A stretch of DNA of 64,000 nt from Zasmidium citrigriseum (taxonomy: Eukaryota > Ascomycota > Dothideomycetes > Mycosphaerellales > Mycosphaerellaceae). The DNA lies in the NCBI GenBank assembly GCA_002786025.1, contig NHNW01000046.1, positions 583,898 to 647,897 of the forward strand, given 5' to 3'. The notes under the pieces are model-generated. The model was not told where the DNA came from. It saw only the letters and a list, made by a program, of their open reading frames with translations, and did no database searches. The position numbers and the translations under genes are program-made. Positions 40,161 through 51,147 of this stretch are shown piece after piece; within the stretch, counting starts at the first letter, position 1, and the number at the start of each line of letters is the position of its first letter.

Positions 40161-41799
40161 ATGCCCCAGGTCGCAAACATCGCTGCCGCCGGCATCCTCC
40201 TGCTGACCGTATTCTTCGTTTGGTCCACCCTGCGAGTTGATCTCGAACGATCCATAATTCCCCATGGGGACTCGAATCGACCGACTTACCACCGTGGAGC
40301 GGATTGGCGAGCACGAGCAAGCAATAGGCCCAAGTCTGCTGTCACGTCGAAACCGACAAATATCATTCATCTGAAACCGCCGCCAGCCGCATCAGAATCG
40401 CCCAGTAGCCACGACTCGCCATTCGCCTACGTTTTCTACGCTACGACCGACGAGTACGCTTGCTCCGCTCTGGTAAACATCTACCGTTTACAGCACGTCC
40501 TCAACTCTCGGTACCCAATCCACGTCCTCGTATCTACAGATGTCAGCGAGCCACTCATCCAGGCTATCCGCGCCGCCGACGCGCAGGTCCACATGGAGAA
40601 GCCCCCAACACTCGCTTCAAGCTCTGGAGAAAGTGGATACTACAAGGACTGCCTGCTGAAATTGCTCGCGTTCAAGCTCCATCGCCTGAGCCCAGGCCTT
40701 GAGCGAGTATTGGCTTTCGATGCGGACCAGCTGATCATGCGAAATCTCGACGATCTGTTCACGGGCTTGCCTCGCATCGATTTGGCCGCTCCTCGAGCAT
40801 ATTGGCTGGCCAAAGACTTTCTTGCGAGCACGTTCATGATGATCGAACTTTCGGATCGATTGTGGGCGAGTGTTCAAAATGCGTTCAGTGCCGTGGGCAA
40901 TGCCAAGTTTGACATGGACATTGTCAACGAATTACTCGGTAAGTCGATCCCTGTTGTGTGGTGTAATGCAGTGGGTGTTGCGAGATCCTAGAGATATCGG
41001 GTTCTGATTGCCGGGCAAAACGTCTCTCGTGCAGCAGGGGCTCTAAAGCCACCAACTTGCAGAGCACGGCCGTGACAACCATCTCGGAGCGAGAAGAAAC
41101 CAGTACTGTGAAAAATATGCTATCTTCAATCATGGCTTGTTCGAACGTGTGAGACAAATCGAATCGAAGACGCCTTACCCTTGAATGGCCGGAGCTGTTC
41201 AGGACAATCGCTAACAAGGCTATCAAGGCGACGAGGTGATGATGCTCAGCGGAGAGTATGTCACCTTGAACTCCCACTGGGAAGACTGGAATCTTCCCAA
41301 ATGGCATCACCCCACACACGCTCTAAATACGACCACCATCGATAAGCTCAACGAGCTGGCTCAGCAGGCGAGACTAGGCATACCAGCGAAGAGACAAGTC
41401 GTAGTACCCCCGGGCAATTCCTCTACAGCGAACGCATCTGCACATGCAGCTGTCGAACATGCTCGGCCCATTTCAGAGCCAAATCCTGTCGTCATCGCTT
41501 CCCCAGCGATCGATATGTCGAATTCTGCTGCACTGCCACCGCAGAAACCTCGTTTCCCTAATGCCCATCCACTCTCCAAAGAGCTTTTTGAGCTAGGGAA
41601 TGCCGCCGCTGTGATTCACTTCTCAGCTCTTGGGAAGCCATGGTCAGTTACAGAGGGAATGTTGCAATGGCAGAGAGCGGATGCTCATCCGTTGCTCGCC
41701 GAGCAATTTCGAATCTGGCGCGAGACTGCGGCGAAGGTGTGTCCGAGTGGGTTTGGCAATTTCGAGGCTTATGAGCAGTCAGGATATTCGAGCAGATGA
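40161..41799 (+). CDS. Family 8-type glycosyltransferase, type II membrane protein
   Basis: This is a Golgi-type sugar transferase. Residues 5-27 form a signal anchor (ANIAAAGILLLTVFFVW). The catalytic domain has FYATTDEYACSALVNIYRLQ, IHVLVSTDVSEPLI, and ERVLAFDADQLIMRNLD with the metal-binding DxD at 187-189. KFDMDIVNELL follows. Two exons are read, 40161-40938 and 41228-41799, joined G|GC across a 289-nt intron, the longest in the window, with a GTAAGT donor and a CTAAC branch 11 nt before the ATCAAG acceptor; 449 aa. After the junction come EVMMLSGEYVTLNSHWEDW and VIHFSALGKPWSV. The pattern resembles fungal glucose/GlcNAc transferases of the Gnt1 type. An in-frame 84-nt cassette lies inside the intron (see findings). 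Confidence 0.82.
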
Positions 41800-43209
41800 A
41801 GGCAGCTTAGACAGCTTACTCACTCAAAATTACCCTTTGTTCTCGGCTCAAACTGGAAGATGTTTCGAGCTATGCCTCACTTCGTCGCTAAAGAACAAGA
41901 GTCGAACAAGCCCTTCAAGTGCCGAATCCTTTCTGCTAGTTCGGAGAGGACCGATCTTCTTGTTTGAGCGGGGATAGGAGGGACACTTCGATGCAGAGGT
42001 TGGAAAAAGTCTTGAGACGAATTGAGTTGCATGTGATTGCCAAGCTCAGGTCGATACATCTGGCTGCTCTGGCGGTAGGATGCTCTGTCTTAAGATGATG
42101 AATAATGAATTTTGAATTAAGCGCATGTGAAGGCCGCATACATACACAGACATCTTTTGCTTGCCGAATAGCTGTGGTGAAGCGGACCGAAGGCATGTTT
42201 CGAGAGATGGGCCAGATTTTCATCGGCCATTAAACGCACATTTGAAGGCAGTGAACAGAAGGAGCAAGTTTGTGGCATGCACTAAAGACGTCTCCAATCG
42301 AGCACGTTACTTGGCTCTGTGCTTCTGTCGATTTGTTCGCGCTAAAGAGCGACTGGCTTCTGTGAGCCGTTAGGGAAAGCTTCGAGGCATTAAGAATGTA
42401 ATATCGTTCTTGGACACCGCCTGCTTCTCTTGTCCGGCATAGTCTGGCTGCTAATTTGAATGCCGCGCTGACTTCTCCTCTCTCTCTCTCAAAATTGATT
42501 TAACAGTCTCCGCAAATCGGCTTGAATGGCTCAGCAAAGCGAGCTACCGGTGAGAGCCTACATATGTTCATGAGCCCACGGCTGTTTTACTAGCAATTTC
42601 GAAGTCACCCAGCAGGTTTTCCGGCGTTGCAGCCGGCTCATGACCTGTGAGCTGATGAAAAGAAGTATATCCGGAAAACGCTCTCTTACTGCCACCCCGA
42701 CAGTAGCTAGATACACAGAGCCGTGGGGAATGTTTCGATAATACGAAACATGAACCAAGTGTGTGCCAAGCCGCATGTCAAACCCACTTACCTTAGTCTC
42801 CGCACTATCGACGTTCTCCAGCTGACCCATAAATCATATTGTATCAACAGCTGTGTTGGTTTCGCCAGGATGGCTACTCACACTGCGCGCCGCGTGAAGG
42901 CCCAGCTTTGATAGCGCAGCTGAGACGACAGCCCGGTGCTGTCATCCCACCCCGAGTAAAGAGAGGACATACCTGTCTTCGAGGGGAGAGGAGATAAGAC
43001 CATACAGGTGTTATCGAGAGCAGAAAGAATAAAACCGTCTAGGTTTTATTGAGGGCAGGAGGAATAAGACCGTCTAGGTGTTATTGAGGGCAAGGGGAGT
43101 AAGACCTTCTAGGTGTTACTGAGGGGAGGAGGGTTGAAGCTTCGGAGCTGTCACGTGGGAGGGAGGTTCGGCGATCGCGCGTTGTCGGAGAGCTGGCCTG
43201 GGTCGAAGC
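41800..43209. other. Gene-free intergenic region
   Basis: These 1410 bp are convergent 3' flank. I find no coding frame. A short CT run (42480-42490) and a 35-bp minisatellite at the right end are the only structures. Confidence 0.5.
42993..43132. repeat. 35-bp minisatellite, four copies
   Basis: Units begin at 42993, 43028, 43063 and 43098, each about 35 bp, with core RATAARACCGTCTAGGTGTT followed by ATTGAGGGCAGGAGG. Copies differ at several positions, and the first is most diverged. It lies 78 bp beyond the stop codon of the next gene. Confidence 0.85.
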
Positions 43210-43909
43210 TCATATATCGTCCGGAATGTCGAGCCGACTGCCCATCCTGGAGAGCTCTTTGTTGGTCGGACGGCGTGGCGTCGGTGACTTCGACGAGGAT
43301 GGAGGCGAGTCGGTATAATTGTAGGGCTCGCCATTCTTAGTAGCAGCGATGTCCCTTTCCGATTTCTCAATGACTTGCTGAGGGGGCTGCATCGACGACG
43401 ATGACGAGTTGGCATCGGCGGCCATGAGGTCGTCGAGCCGGCGCTCACGATCGCGTATAGACTTCGGCTCATCCTGGATGTCGTCGAGCTCGGCTTGACG
43501 CTGCTGGATTCGCCGACCTACAGCGGTCGGCGCAGTACCACTAGAGCCCTGCTCAAGGTCTTGGAGCCTCCGCTTACGAAGCTCTATCCCGGCATCCACT
43601 TCAGTTGGTCGCGCAGAGGTAGAAGGAAGAGGCCTCTGGGGAGACGGCCGGCGGGCGGGTCTTATCTGGTTTTGGATCAGCCACAGCCGTCAAAAGGAAC
43701 GAAGTGCGAGGAAGTCTTACGGCCTTTACGGCTTTGGTACGGGTGAGCAAGGCCTCGTAGAGGTTTTCGACGAACGCAAACTCGATTTCCTGCTCTTGCG
43801 ACAGGGTCTCGTAGCCGCCAAAGGTCCTTTTGAGATGATCGAGCAGCCAGCGGGCATTGTCTGTGTCGTTGTCGAAGGAGAGGGCGAACGGAAGCCGGAG
43901 GTCTTCCAT
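43210..43909 (-). CDS. Hypothetical protein, 214 aa
   Basis: Two exons are read, 43721-43909 and 43210-43665. The 55-nt intron (GTAAGA donor, CTGAT branch, ACCAG acceptor) is phase 0 and joins TKAVKA to IRPARR. The product begins MEDLRLPFALSFDNDTDNAR with a well-ordered helical start (WLLDHLKRTFGGYETLSQEQ, then EIEFAFVENLYEALL). After that it is charged and coiled (IELRKRRLQDLEQG, RDRERRLDDLMAAD), then Ser/Pro-rich, and ends SRMGSRLDIPDDI. I cannot name a family. The model rests on the intact frame on both sides, canonical splice signals and a sharp change in composition. Either exon alone would end at an early stop. Confidence 0.66.
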
Positions 43910-45933
43910 GTTGCTTGCTTGCTGTCGGGACGTCGATGTCGCTGTAGGCGGGGCGGTGGTCGTGGTGGTGGATGTGAGGTTGAAGTTGTGATGGTTTGCT
44001 TGCTTGCTGAGAGGGAGTTGTTGTCGGCCGTCTTGTGCCAAGCCATGCCAAGCCAGCATCCCTGCCACCAACAAACGCGCCGTTTCTGCTTTGCTTCGCC
44101 TCTCGCTCCCCAATCGCAACAGCTGTCCGCACCATCATCATCACCACCGATGGCTGGCCAAGCAGCACCACCGTCACAATGATCGCTCGATGCTTTCATT
44201 GCCGTCCTCTCCTCGTCATGAACGCTCGATGCTCGATGCTTTCATGACAACCCTCAAACCCTCCCTGTTTTCGTGGACGCTCGACGCTTTCACGGGCTTT
44301 CTCCCTCTTTTCGTGGACGCTCAACGCTTTCACCACCATGCTCCCTTGCCCTTTGGGATGGACGCTCGATGCTTTCATCACCTTGGTATGGACGCTCAAC
44401 GCTTTCACCGCCACCCCCGTTTGCCTCTTGTGATGGACGCTCAATGCTCAATGCTTTCATTACCACGTCCTGAACGCTCAATGCTTTCAGGAGGTCCCTC
44501 TAATGATGCACGCTCGATGCTTTCATCACCTCGCCGTGGACGCTCGATGCTTTCACGGCTCCCCACGAAGGTAGAAATGGCCTATCTTCGACTTTGGGGT
44601 GGGATGGCAGCACCAGCACCAGCTGTCATCTCAGCTGCGCTATCCAAGCTGGGCCTTCACGTGGCGCGCGGTGTGAGTAACCCTTTTCCGGGCGAAACCA
44701 ACACAGCTTCATGGAACGGATGTCCTTGTTCAAAGGTCTGGTGGGAAGGCGAGGCGGCCACGAAGCGTTTCGGCGGAAAAATATCAGAGGGCACTCTCCA
44801 ACTCTTCAGCCATCTGCAATGGCTGGCGACATGCTCACGGGCACAGTCTCTCGTACTCGCGGCGAGAGATGTCCAGGCTGCATGCAGCTCCAACTTCCTG
44901 GCCTTCCCCGCTCGCAAACGACACACCAGCCCCAGCCGACATCCAACGAGAGATGTGTGGCTCCGCTCATATGTTATCCATTCTCTTACAGTCCTTCTCT
45001 TTCTATGGCCTTGAACATTCGTCTGTGCGGTTCAAGAGATGACGGATTCTGTGGGAACACAACGCTGTTATCAACTTACAAGGTGGCTGCACTTCCGGTC
45101 AGCTCTTGACGCCCTTCGCCTTGCCGGTCTGGCTCTGTCCTCGTCGGGGTGACATATTCAGTACAAAGACATAGGCCAAACGAAGCGCAGGAGAAATCGG
45201 AGTGTGAGGTGAAGTGAAAGCACAGCTGAGCAAGGGCCATGTCTCTTGGCTTCACCGATCGATCACCGTCGATCCCCGAGCCGAGAGGAAAGCCTCCTTT
45301 GCACAAGCTGATGAACAAGTCATCAGTCCACGAAGAAGAAGACACTGTCATTGTCTGTCCACCACTTCTGGCTCATCTGCTCTTCAAACACACTTGGAAG
45401 TCGCATCGTTACCGATACAACAACGAAGACAAGACAATGCACAATGCACAATGCACAATGGAATCCCGGCCATCCCCGCAACGCAAAGCAAAGCCGTGCC
45501 ACCGGCTCCACCTGTTGTCATCGAAGCTCTCGCATGATCTGCATCGCCTCCGCGAAGCTCCAGTCGGCTGGAAGTCATTTGACGTAGTTCGACAACGCAG
45601 GCGAACAAAGACCGTCTTTGATTGGCCCGACCGCTCTGTCTCGACGCGTTCCACGTGTGTCGATGATCTTTTTTCGGGGTGCGGCTGGGCTGCAGAGATG
45701 CACAAGTGTAAAGCTGAAAGGCGCGGCTCAACATGATCCTCTCCCTCAACCTCAGGAATCTCACCTCTGCTGTCGCCTGCTCTGCTCCAACGACGACGCC
45801 GCTCGACCGCTGGGAACTGTCGACGATGAAGCCTACGCCGGGCTTCCTTCTCACCGCCCATTGCTGCTGCTGAGCTGGCCGACGAAGCCGCAAACCCAAA
45901 TCGGAGACTCGAGACGTCAGGCCGTTCGAAACC
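43910..45933. other. Gene-free region with a cluster of short repeated motifs
   Basis: These 2024 bp lie between divergent genes. The frame open on the plus strand from 44004 to 45014 has no recognisable domain and runs through the repeat cluster, so I do not call it. A small CACAATG triplet repeat is at 45436-45461. Confidence 0.5.
44181..44560. repeat. Cluster of ten copies of a GGACGCTCRAYGCTTTCA motif
   Basis: Ten near-identical 18-bp copies occur at about 44183, 44220, 44278, 44322, 44360, 44390, 44435, 44473, 44510 and 44537. Spacing is irregular (roughly 27-58 bp). Two copies contain an inner duplication of CTCRATG. The sequence between copies is not conserved. The motif falls in different frames, so it is not a coding repeat. 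Confidence 0.8.
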
Positions 45934-47128
45934 ATGGCCTCCAATTCTTCCAGTTCAGCGTCCTGGACGTCCCCAGGCGCTGGAATTACCGGCGGATACA
46001 ATGGCGACAGTGAAACCTTGCGCATATTTATCGTTTTCTTCGCGGGGTTAGCGATGTATAACGCCATCGAACTCGTGACCATAATTTTCATGACATTCAA
46101 GCGGTTCCGAGGGCTCTACTTCTGGGCCATGCTGGTATCGAGCATAGGGATAATACCTTACTCCCTAGGCTTCATGCTGAAGTTCCTCAACATAACGACG
46201 GACAATCTAAGATGGATCGCGGTGGTTCTCTTGACGATTGGCTGGTATCCGATGATTACAGGTCAAGCCTTCGTTCTATGGTCAAGGCTGCACTTGATCG
46301 TAACCGGCGTCAAGGGGGAGAGAATCCTCTTTTATACCAAGTGGATGATCAGTAAGTATATCGAGACTCAGGAGCCCTCAACCTCCAGCATCGCCTAGTC
46401 CGCCGCTTGCTAACTCTGCTAACCTGCATTTAGTCATCGACGCCATTATATTTCACATACCCACAACTGTGCTGACCTTTGGCGCGAATGGAGATCTAGC
46501 AACTCGAAGGTTCGAAGTCGGGTACAACATAATGGAGAAGATCCAAATGATTGGCTTCTTTTTGCAAGAAGTTACCTTGAGTTCGATCTACATTTTCGAA
46601 ACAATCAGGATTTTACGAACCTCCCTCCAGCCTGGCACGCGAAAGACAATGAAGCAGCTTGTCTTTATTAACGTTGTAATTATTATCATGGACCTCGTCC
46701 TCTTGGGATTGGAATGTGCAAGCCTTTATATCTTGGAGACCTTGCTCAAGGGGATCGTGTATTCCATCAAGCTGAAGCTGGAGTTTGCTATCCTTGGAAA
46801 GCTCGTTAAGTTTGTTGGAGGTTCGAAGGCGGGCCAAGATATGCGGAAGAGTTCTGTTGGCTTCGTCACTGCGGATGGCAAGTCGAGCAACGAACAGATG
46901 AACATATCCGATTTTGTCGACCTAGATCGAGTCAGCACAGACGTTACACATCCTTCGCGCTCACATCGACACTCCGACTCCCTGCCATCACGAAGGAAGA
47001 GCACTCGCGTCGCTGGAATGGACCTGGAATACACCTTGGCTCGCTTCCAGCATATTGAAGACGTCTCGACGCTGCGGGAGGACAGCTCTAGCGACTCCTG
47101 CAGCCCCAGTGGCGAGGGCAATGTGTGA
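45934..47128 (+). CDS. Fungal integral membrane protein (DUF7703-like, seven-TM type)
   Basis: Two exons are read, 45934-46351 and 46434-47128. The 82-nt intron has a GTAAGT donor and a CTAAC..TTTAG 3' end; 370 aa. The start has a perfect ACCATGG context. About seven hydrophobic segments are visible: IFIVFFAGLAMYNAIELVTI, LYFWAMLVSSIGIIPYSLG, WIAVVLLTIGWYPMITG, then in exon 2 IIFHIPTTVLTFG, IGFFLQEVTLSSIYIF, LVFINVVIIIMDLVLLGL and a final short one. The cytosolic tail is Ser/Arg-rich (HRHSDSLPSRRKS) and ends acidic. The pattern fits the fungal family I know as DUF7703, of unknown function and with a GPCR-like layout; ligand and signalling role are not inferable. It lies 204 bp before the GT34 gene. 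Confidence 0.78.
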
Positions 47129-47332
47129 GGAGAAGAATTCAGCAAGGAGTTGACGACTCTAGAAGCATTGAACGCCCATGTCACACTGGTGACGCCCCTT
47201 GTGCCCTCGCGAACGAGTCCAGCACCCCTTGCTTCCGCTCGCGCACCCTGGTATGTAAATACACATCGACCATTTCCCCCTCCCATGCCATGGCTGACCA
47301 CACGTAGCAAGAGTCAAGAACTCATTGCCATC

Positions 47333-49381
47333 ATGTCGTCCAGCAGCTCGCCAGAACGACGTGCATATCACGATTCATCTCCAACGACGCCGTCATCGCC
47401 ATTATCGCCGAGCGCCTTACCACAATGGCTACGCCATACACGGCCCCGAACAGGCATCTTCGCGAGCGCCAAGTTCCGAGTTCTTGCCATCGCTCTGGGC
47501 TGTATCATGATGGGATGGATGCTGACGTCCGCCTTGGGGCCAGAAGAGGACGGTCTGGGATTTGAAGAGACGTACGACGCTGCGTCTGGAGGTGTATTGG
47601 AGGATCCGACTGGCTTTGGGACGGCGGGCAGGAAGCCACAGCAACAACCCGGCATTATTGGGGGAGACGACCCGAAAGATGAGATGGAGGCAGATTTGGA
47701 TGCGTATCGTCACAAGCAGCCGTCTGTTAGCGGCGCACTGTCCGAGCTGCACGATGCCGTGAAAGACAAGATTAAATCGTGGAATTCGTACTTTGCTGGG
47801 TCTCACGATACTGCATCCAGGCTCAATGCATCCGCGACCGCTTCCCGCCCATATCGTCCTGCCGGTGCTACATCGAGCGCGCTCGCCGGAGAGGCGATCA
47901 CAGACGGCTTCAGTGAAGAAGAGCGGCTGGGAGCTCGCACACGCATCGGCAAATGTACCATTCTCTTCAATGGCAACAGCTTCTGGGAGCGGGCGATCAG
48001 GACGCATGAACGACACGATAAGGAGCACGGGTATCGTTTGCACGTTCTACGGCAGCATTTGATGGATGATGTGTGGTCCAAACCAGCGTATATCCTGAGC
48101 CTGATCTTGCGCGAGCTGGCGAAACCGGAGAGCGAGAGACTGGAATGGCTGTTCTGGGTCGATGCCGACACGATAATTCTCAACCCTCACATACCAATTG
48201 AAGTGTTCTTACCACCGCCTGGCACTGAATTTGACGACGTCCATCTGCTGTACTCAAACGACTGGAATGGCCTGAACAACGGCGTTTTCCCCGTCCGCGT
48301 CAACCAGTGGTCAGCACAGCTGTTCTCAGCCATCGTGTCCTTTCGACACTACCGACCAGATGCACCACTGACCTTCCGCGATCAATCCGCTATGGATGCT
48401 CTGATGCACGAGCCAGCATTCTCAGGCAACGTCGCCCAAGCGCCACAGCGGTGGTTCAACGCCTACCAAGGTGAACATAACGAGACGTTGGCCCCCTTCC
48501 AGATTCGTAGAGGAGATTTCCTGGTCCATTTTGCAGGCGTCCCGGCTCGAGAGGAACGCATGGGCTATTGGCTGGAGCGAGCGGAGCAGCATTTGGACGA
48601 TTGGGAAGTCCCGGTCAAGTCGACAAGTTATCCACAGGAAGTGAAAGACTTTTGGGCCGAACAGAGCGATCTGCGGAAGCACAATAAAGAGGCGTTGGGT
48701 GGAGCGCACTTGAAAGCGAAGGACTTCATGTCAAAGGTCGATCAGCAGCTGGTAGACTACGGCGACCGCTTGAGTGAAGAGCAAAGGAGCTCCATCGACA
48801 CCAACCGCGACGCACTGAACAACCTCTTGGAAACTGGAAATGCCGAGCTGAGCAAGATGGAGGAGGCAACACACAATCTGGAGGAGTCGATTCAGCCGTT
48901 GACGTCCATCATTGCCGAAGTCCACAAAGCCCTTCTCAACTCCGCGCACGAGGCAATCTTCGCGGGAGAAAAGGATCTGCTGGAAGGCGGTTTCAGTGAA
49001 GGGGCCAGCAGTCCCGAACTCGAGAAGATTTCGGACAGCGTCAAGCACCTCAAGTATCTGGTCATGACGCCTCAGGAGAACTGGAATCGTCACGACATCA
49101 CGGCGGCGACCAATGCCGTGACAGAGGCGCGCGCAAAGCTCAAGGACAAGGACGCGGCCTTGGAGGCTCAAGCAGCCAAGACAGAGCAGGACAAGAAGCA
49201 AGCCGCCGCCGCCCTCAGTGAATTGCAGAAGCAGGTCGAGGCTGAAGCGAGCGCTGATGCCGGAAGCGTTGCGGCCACCGTTGCGAATGCAGAGCTCGAT
49301 CTCGAGCCCTCTGTGGTCGGTTATGCAGCAGAGACTGGTGCTGCCCCCGCCGATCCAGCCTTCGCAGCTTCGGACGAGTGA
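47333..49381 (+). CDS. GT34 galactosyl/mannosyltransferase (Gma12/Mnn10 type) with long coiled-coil tail
   Basis: This is a type II Golgi enzyme that adds galactose or mannose to glycans. From ATG 47333 it is 682 aa. A cytosolic Ser-rich tail (MSSSSSPERRAYHDSS) precedes the membrane anchor at 47-67 (AKFRVLAIALGCIMMGWML). The stem is acidic. The catalytic domain begins KCTILFNGNSFWERAIRTH and includes the metal site LFWVDADTIILNPHI (D277-A-D279), LLYSNDWNGLNNGVFPVRV and FLVHFAGVPAREERMGYWLE. Family members usually end soon after, but here about 220 further residues form a heptad-like coiled coil (SLDTNRD-type, KMEEATHNLEESIQPL, ARAKLKDKDAALEAQAAK) before an Ala-rich end. Upstream in-frame sequence lacks a good ATG. 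Convergent with the phosphoesterase. Confidence 0.88.
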   Translation: MSSSSSPERRAYHDSSPTTPSSPLSPSALPQWLRHTRPRTGIFASAKFRVLAIALGCIMMGWMLTSALGPEEDGLGFEETYDAASGGVLEDPTGFGTAGRKPQQQPGIIGGDDPKDEMEADLDAYRHKQPSVSGALSELHDAVKDKIKSWNSYFAGSHDTASRLNASATASRPYRPAGATSSALAGEAITDGFSEEERLGARTRIGKCTILFNGNSFWERAIRTHERHDKEHGYRLHVLRQHLMDDVWSKPAYILSLILRELAKPESERLEWLFWVDADTIILNPHIPIEVFLPPPGTEFDDVHLLYSNDWNGLNNGVFPVRVNQWSAQLFSAIVSFRHYRPDAPLTFRDQSAMDALMHEPAFSGNVAQAPQRWFNAYQGEHNETLAPFQIRRGDFLVHFAGVPAREERMGYWLERAEQHLDDWEVPVKSTSYPQEVKDFWAEQSDLRKHNKEALGGAHLKAKDFMSKVDQQLVDYGDRLSEEQRSSIDTNRDALNNLLETGNAELSKMEEATHNLEESIQPLTSIIAEVHKALLNSAHEAIFAGEKDLLEGGFSEGASSPELEKISDSVKHLKYLVMTPQENWNRHDITAATNAVTEARAKLKDKDAALEAQAAKTEQDKKQAAAALSELQKQVEAEASADAGSVAATVANAELDLEPSVVGYAAETGAAPADPAFAASDE

Positions 49382-49475
49382 TACAAGCACAGGAGGAGTC
49401 CTGAAATTCGACCGTTCAACTAGATACAAATGTACATGTTCTAAATTTTATCATGTTCCCAGACAGGTCGTCAAC

Positions 49476-51147
49476 CTATCTCAGATCAGCTTTCTTGGTG
49501 CCGGGCATTGGCGTGATTATCGAATAGTTACAGGTCGGGCAGCTGGAGTTGGTATTTGGAGTTGCTGGGTAGTAGTCGTGGTTGTAGGTCCGGTTCAATG
49601 AAACAGATCCCACCACGTCGCCGGTCTCGAGGCGGATCCAGGTGTCGATAATCCCTTCTCGAAGCTTTTCTTCCGTGAGAAAGACCTGACGTGCTCCTCG
49701 CGTCCAGGTGCCGTAGCCGCCATAGCCTGTGACGCTGTGTCAGTAATTGCAAGGCATATCATGGCTCATGTGAGATCTTGATACCTGAGTGCTGGCCAAA
49801 GCACAGATCTGATCGATCATTAGACAAGTGCAAGCGAAGAGGATCGTTCTACTCACTGAGTCCGTTGCCGGCTACCGTCATACCAGGAAGAATTCCATTC
49901 CACTTGTAGCACCAAGTATCGCCTGCATGATGTCAGTGTTACCTCGAGTGTGGGAGGAACCTCACGTCCATACCGTGATCATGTCCGCTAAAGACAGCAA
50001 TCATCCCAGGAGCGCTCGTAATCGCCTGCATGAAAGGGACGTCCTGGCCACCGTAATCACATGTCTATTGTAGCTTAGCATCCTCCGATTCTTGGCGAAA
50101 AGGGAGTACTCACGCCATCGTTCACGCCATTCGAACACCAGCCCTGTGCTTGCTGGGCCAGAGGAAAGTCATCGTTGATGCCGGGCTGGTAGTTTGGATG
50201 CACACCCGCTTCAGTCTGCAAGGCTCGGCTTGCATTGGTAGGGATATGGACGAAACCCAGGGACGGGATGGTTCGTTGGTAGCGGCTTCTGAGCATTGCG
50301 TTCGTCTGCTGAAACCAGCGGACCACGCTGATGTCGACCCAGTCTGGCTGGCCGACCTGATCGCCATTGGTATCCTTTTCCTGGTAGTAGAAGCCGCCTC
50401 GACTATCAAAGAACCACAGGATCAGGCAGGGCACGTCGCCACCATGCGAAGGGTAGACAGGCAAGAAGTAATTGCTCACACCGGCGTCACGCCCGAAGAC
50501 CATCTGCGTCGTAAGTGCATTTTTGTATCGTCTTTCCCGGGCGAGGATATCGGATCTGGAGAGATTGAAATCGGAATCGTGATTGCCGTAGGTGGAAGCC
50601 CAGGGGAGCCCTGTTCGATGCGTGAGCTTAGGAAATGAAATCCCGATACACATCATCAATCGTCCCACCTCGTTGTACGATAGGACCAGCGATTTGGTCG
50701 ATGTAGACTGTGCTGTTGAACTTGTAGGCGTTATTCCCGGTAATAAGATCACCGTTGAGCACTACAAGTTGCTGATCCTCTGCGTCGAGGACTTCGTTGA
50801 GCACTTTCACCGAATTGATGTCTTGCTGCGGTCCCCAAGAATCCCAGGCGTCTGCAAGAGATCAGTAGGGTAAGTATCCGGGATGGGTGATGCGTACTCT
50901 CGCCAAAGTGTAGGTCTTCGAAGATCGCAATCTGAAAGGTGCGATCTCGGGTGAACCTCAATCCCTTCTGCGACCCCCAATTCCAGCTCCAGTTCCATTG
51001 CGGCAAGGCTGTGGCGTAGCTGAAAACCGCACAGAAACCCAGCGCTATCAAGAAGCACAGCATCCTGCCAAAACGGTATCGTTTGTCCACGAGTGGCGTC
51101 CAAAGGCGAGAGCCTCGCCCGGAGTGATGATGAAGGGATTTATACAT
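49476..51147 (-). CDS. Calcineurin-like metallophosphoesterase, seven exons
   Basis: This two-metal phosphatase is related to fungal Dcr2/purple-acid-like phosphoesterases; 453 aa. Exons are 50898-51147, 50669-50851, 50114-50610, 49974-50064, 49857-49922, 49785-49808 and 49476-49726, all joined in frame by GT..AG introns of 46-58 nt. The sixth exon is only 24 nt. An N-terminal hydrophobic anchor (RMLCFLIALGFCAVFSYA) makes it a type II or secretory protein. Metal motifs are in order: IFEDLHFGE, VVLNGDLITGNN, STYGNHDSDFN, LGFVHIPT and AVFSGHDHGD, then TVAGNGL and SGYGGYGTWTRGARQV. The C-terminus has a Cys pair (SSCPTCNYS). Exon joins are each supported by continuity of these motifs. Confidence 0.88.

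Noticed and set aside
44004..45014. A 336-codon open frame on the plus strand
   Set aside because: It runs through the short-motif cluster and the promoter side of the divergent gene, has no domain or start context, and competes with other open frames in the same GC-rich stretch.
45384..46100. A 238-codon open frame on the minus strand
   Set aside because: It overlaps exon 1 of the membrane protein gene on the opposite strand and has no recognisable features.
47150..47332. Longer N-terminus for the GT34 protein
   Set aside because: It starts at a non-ATG codon, and its sequence reads like a leader; the signal anchor follows normally from 47333.
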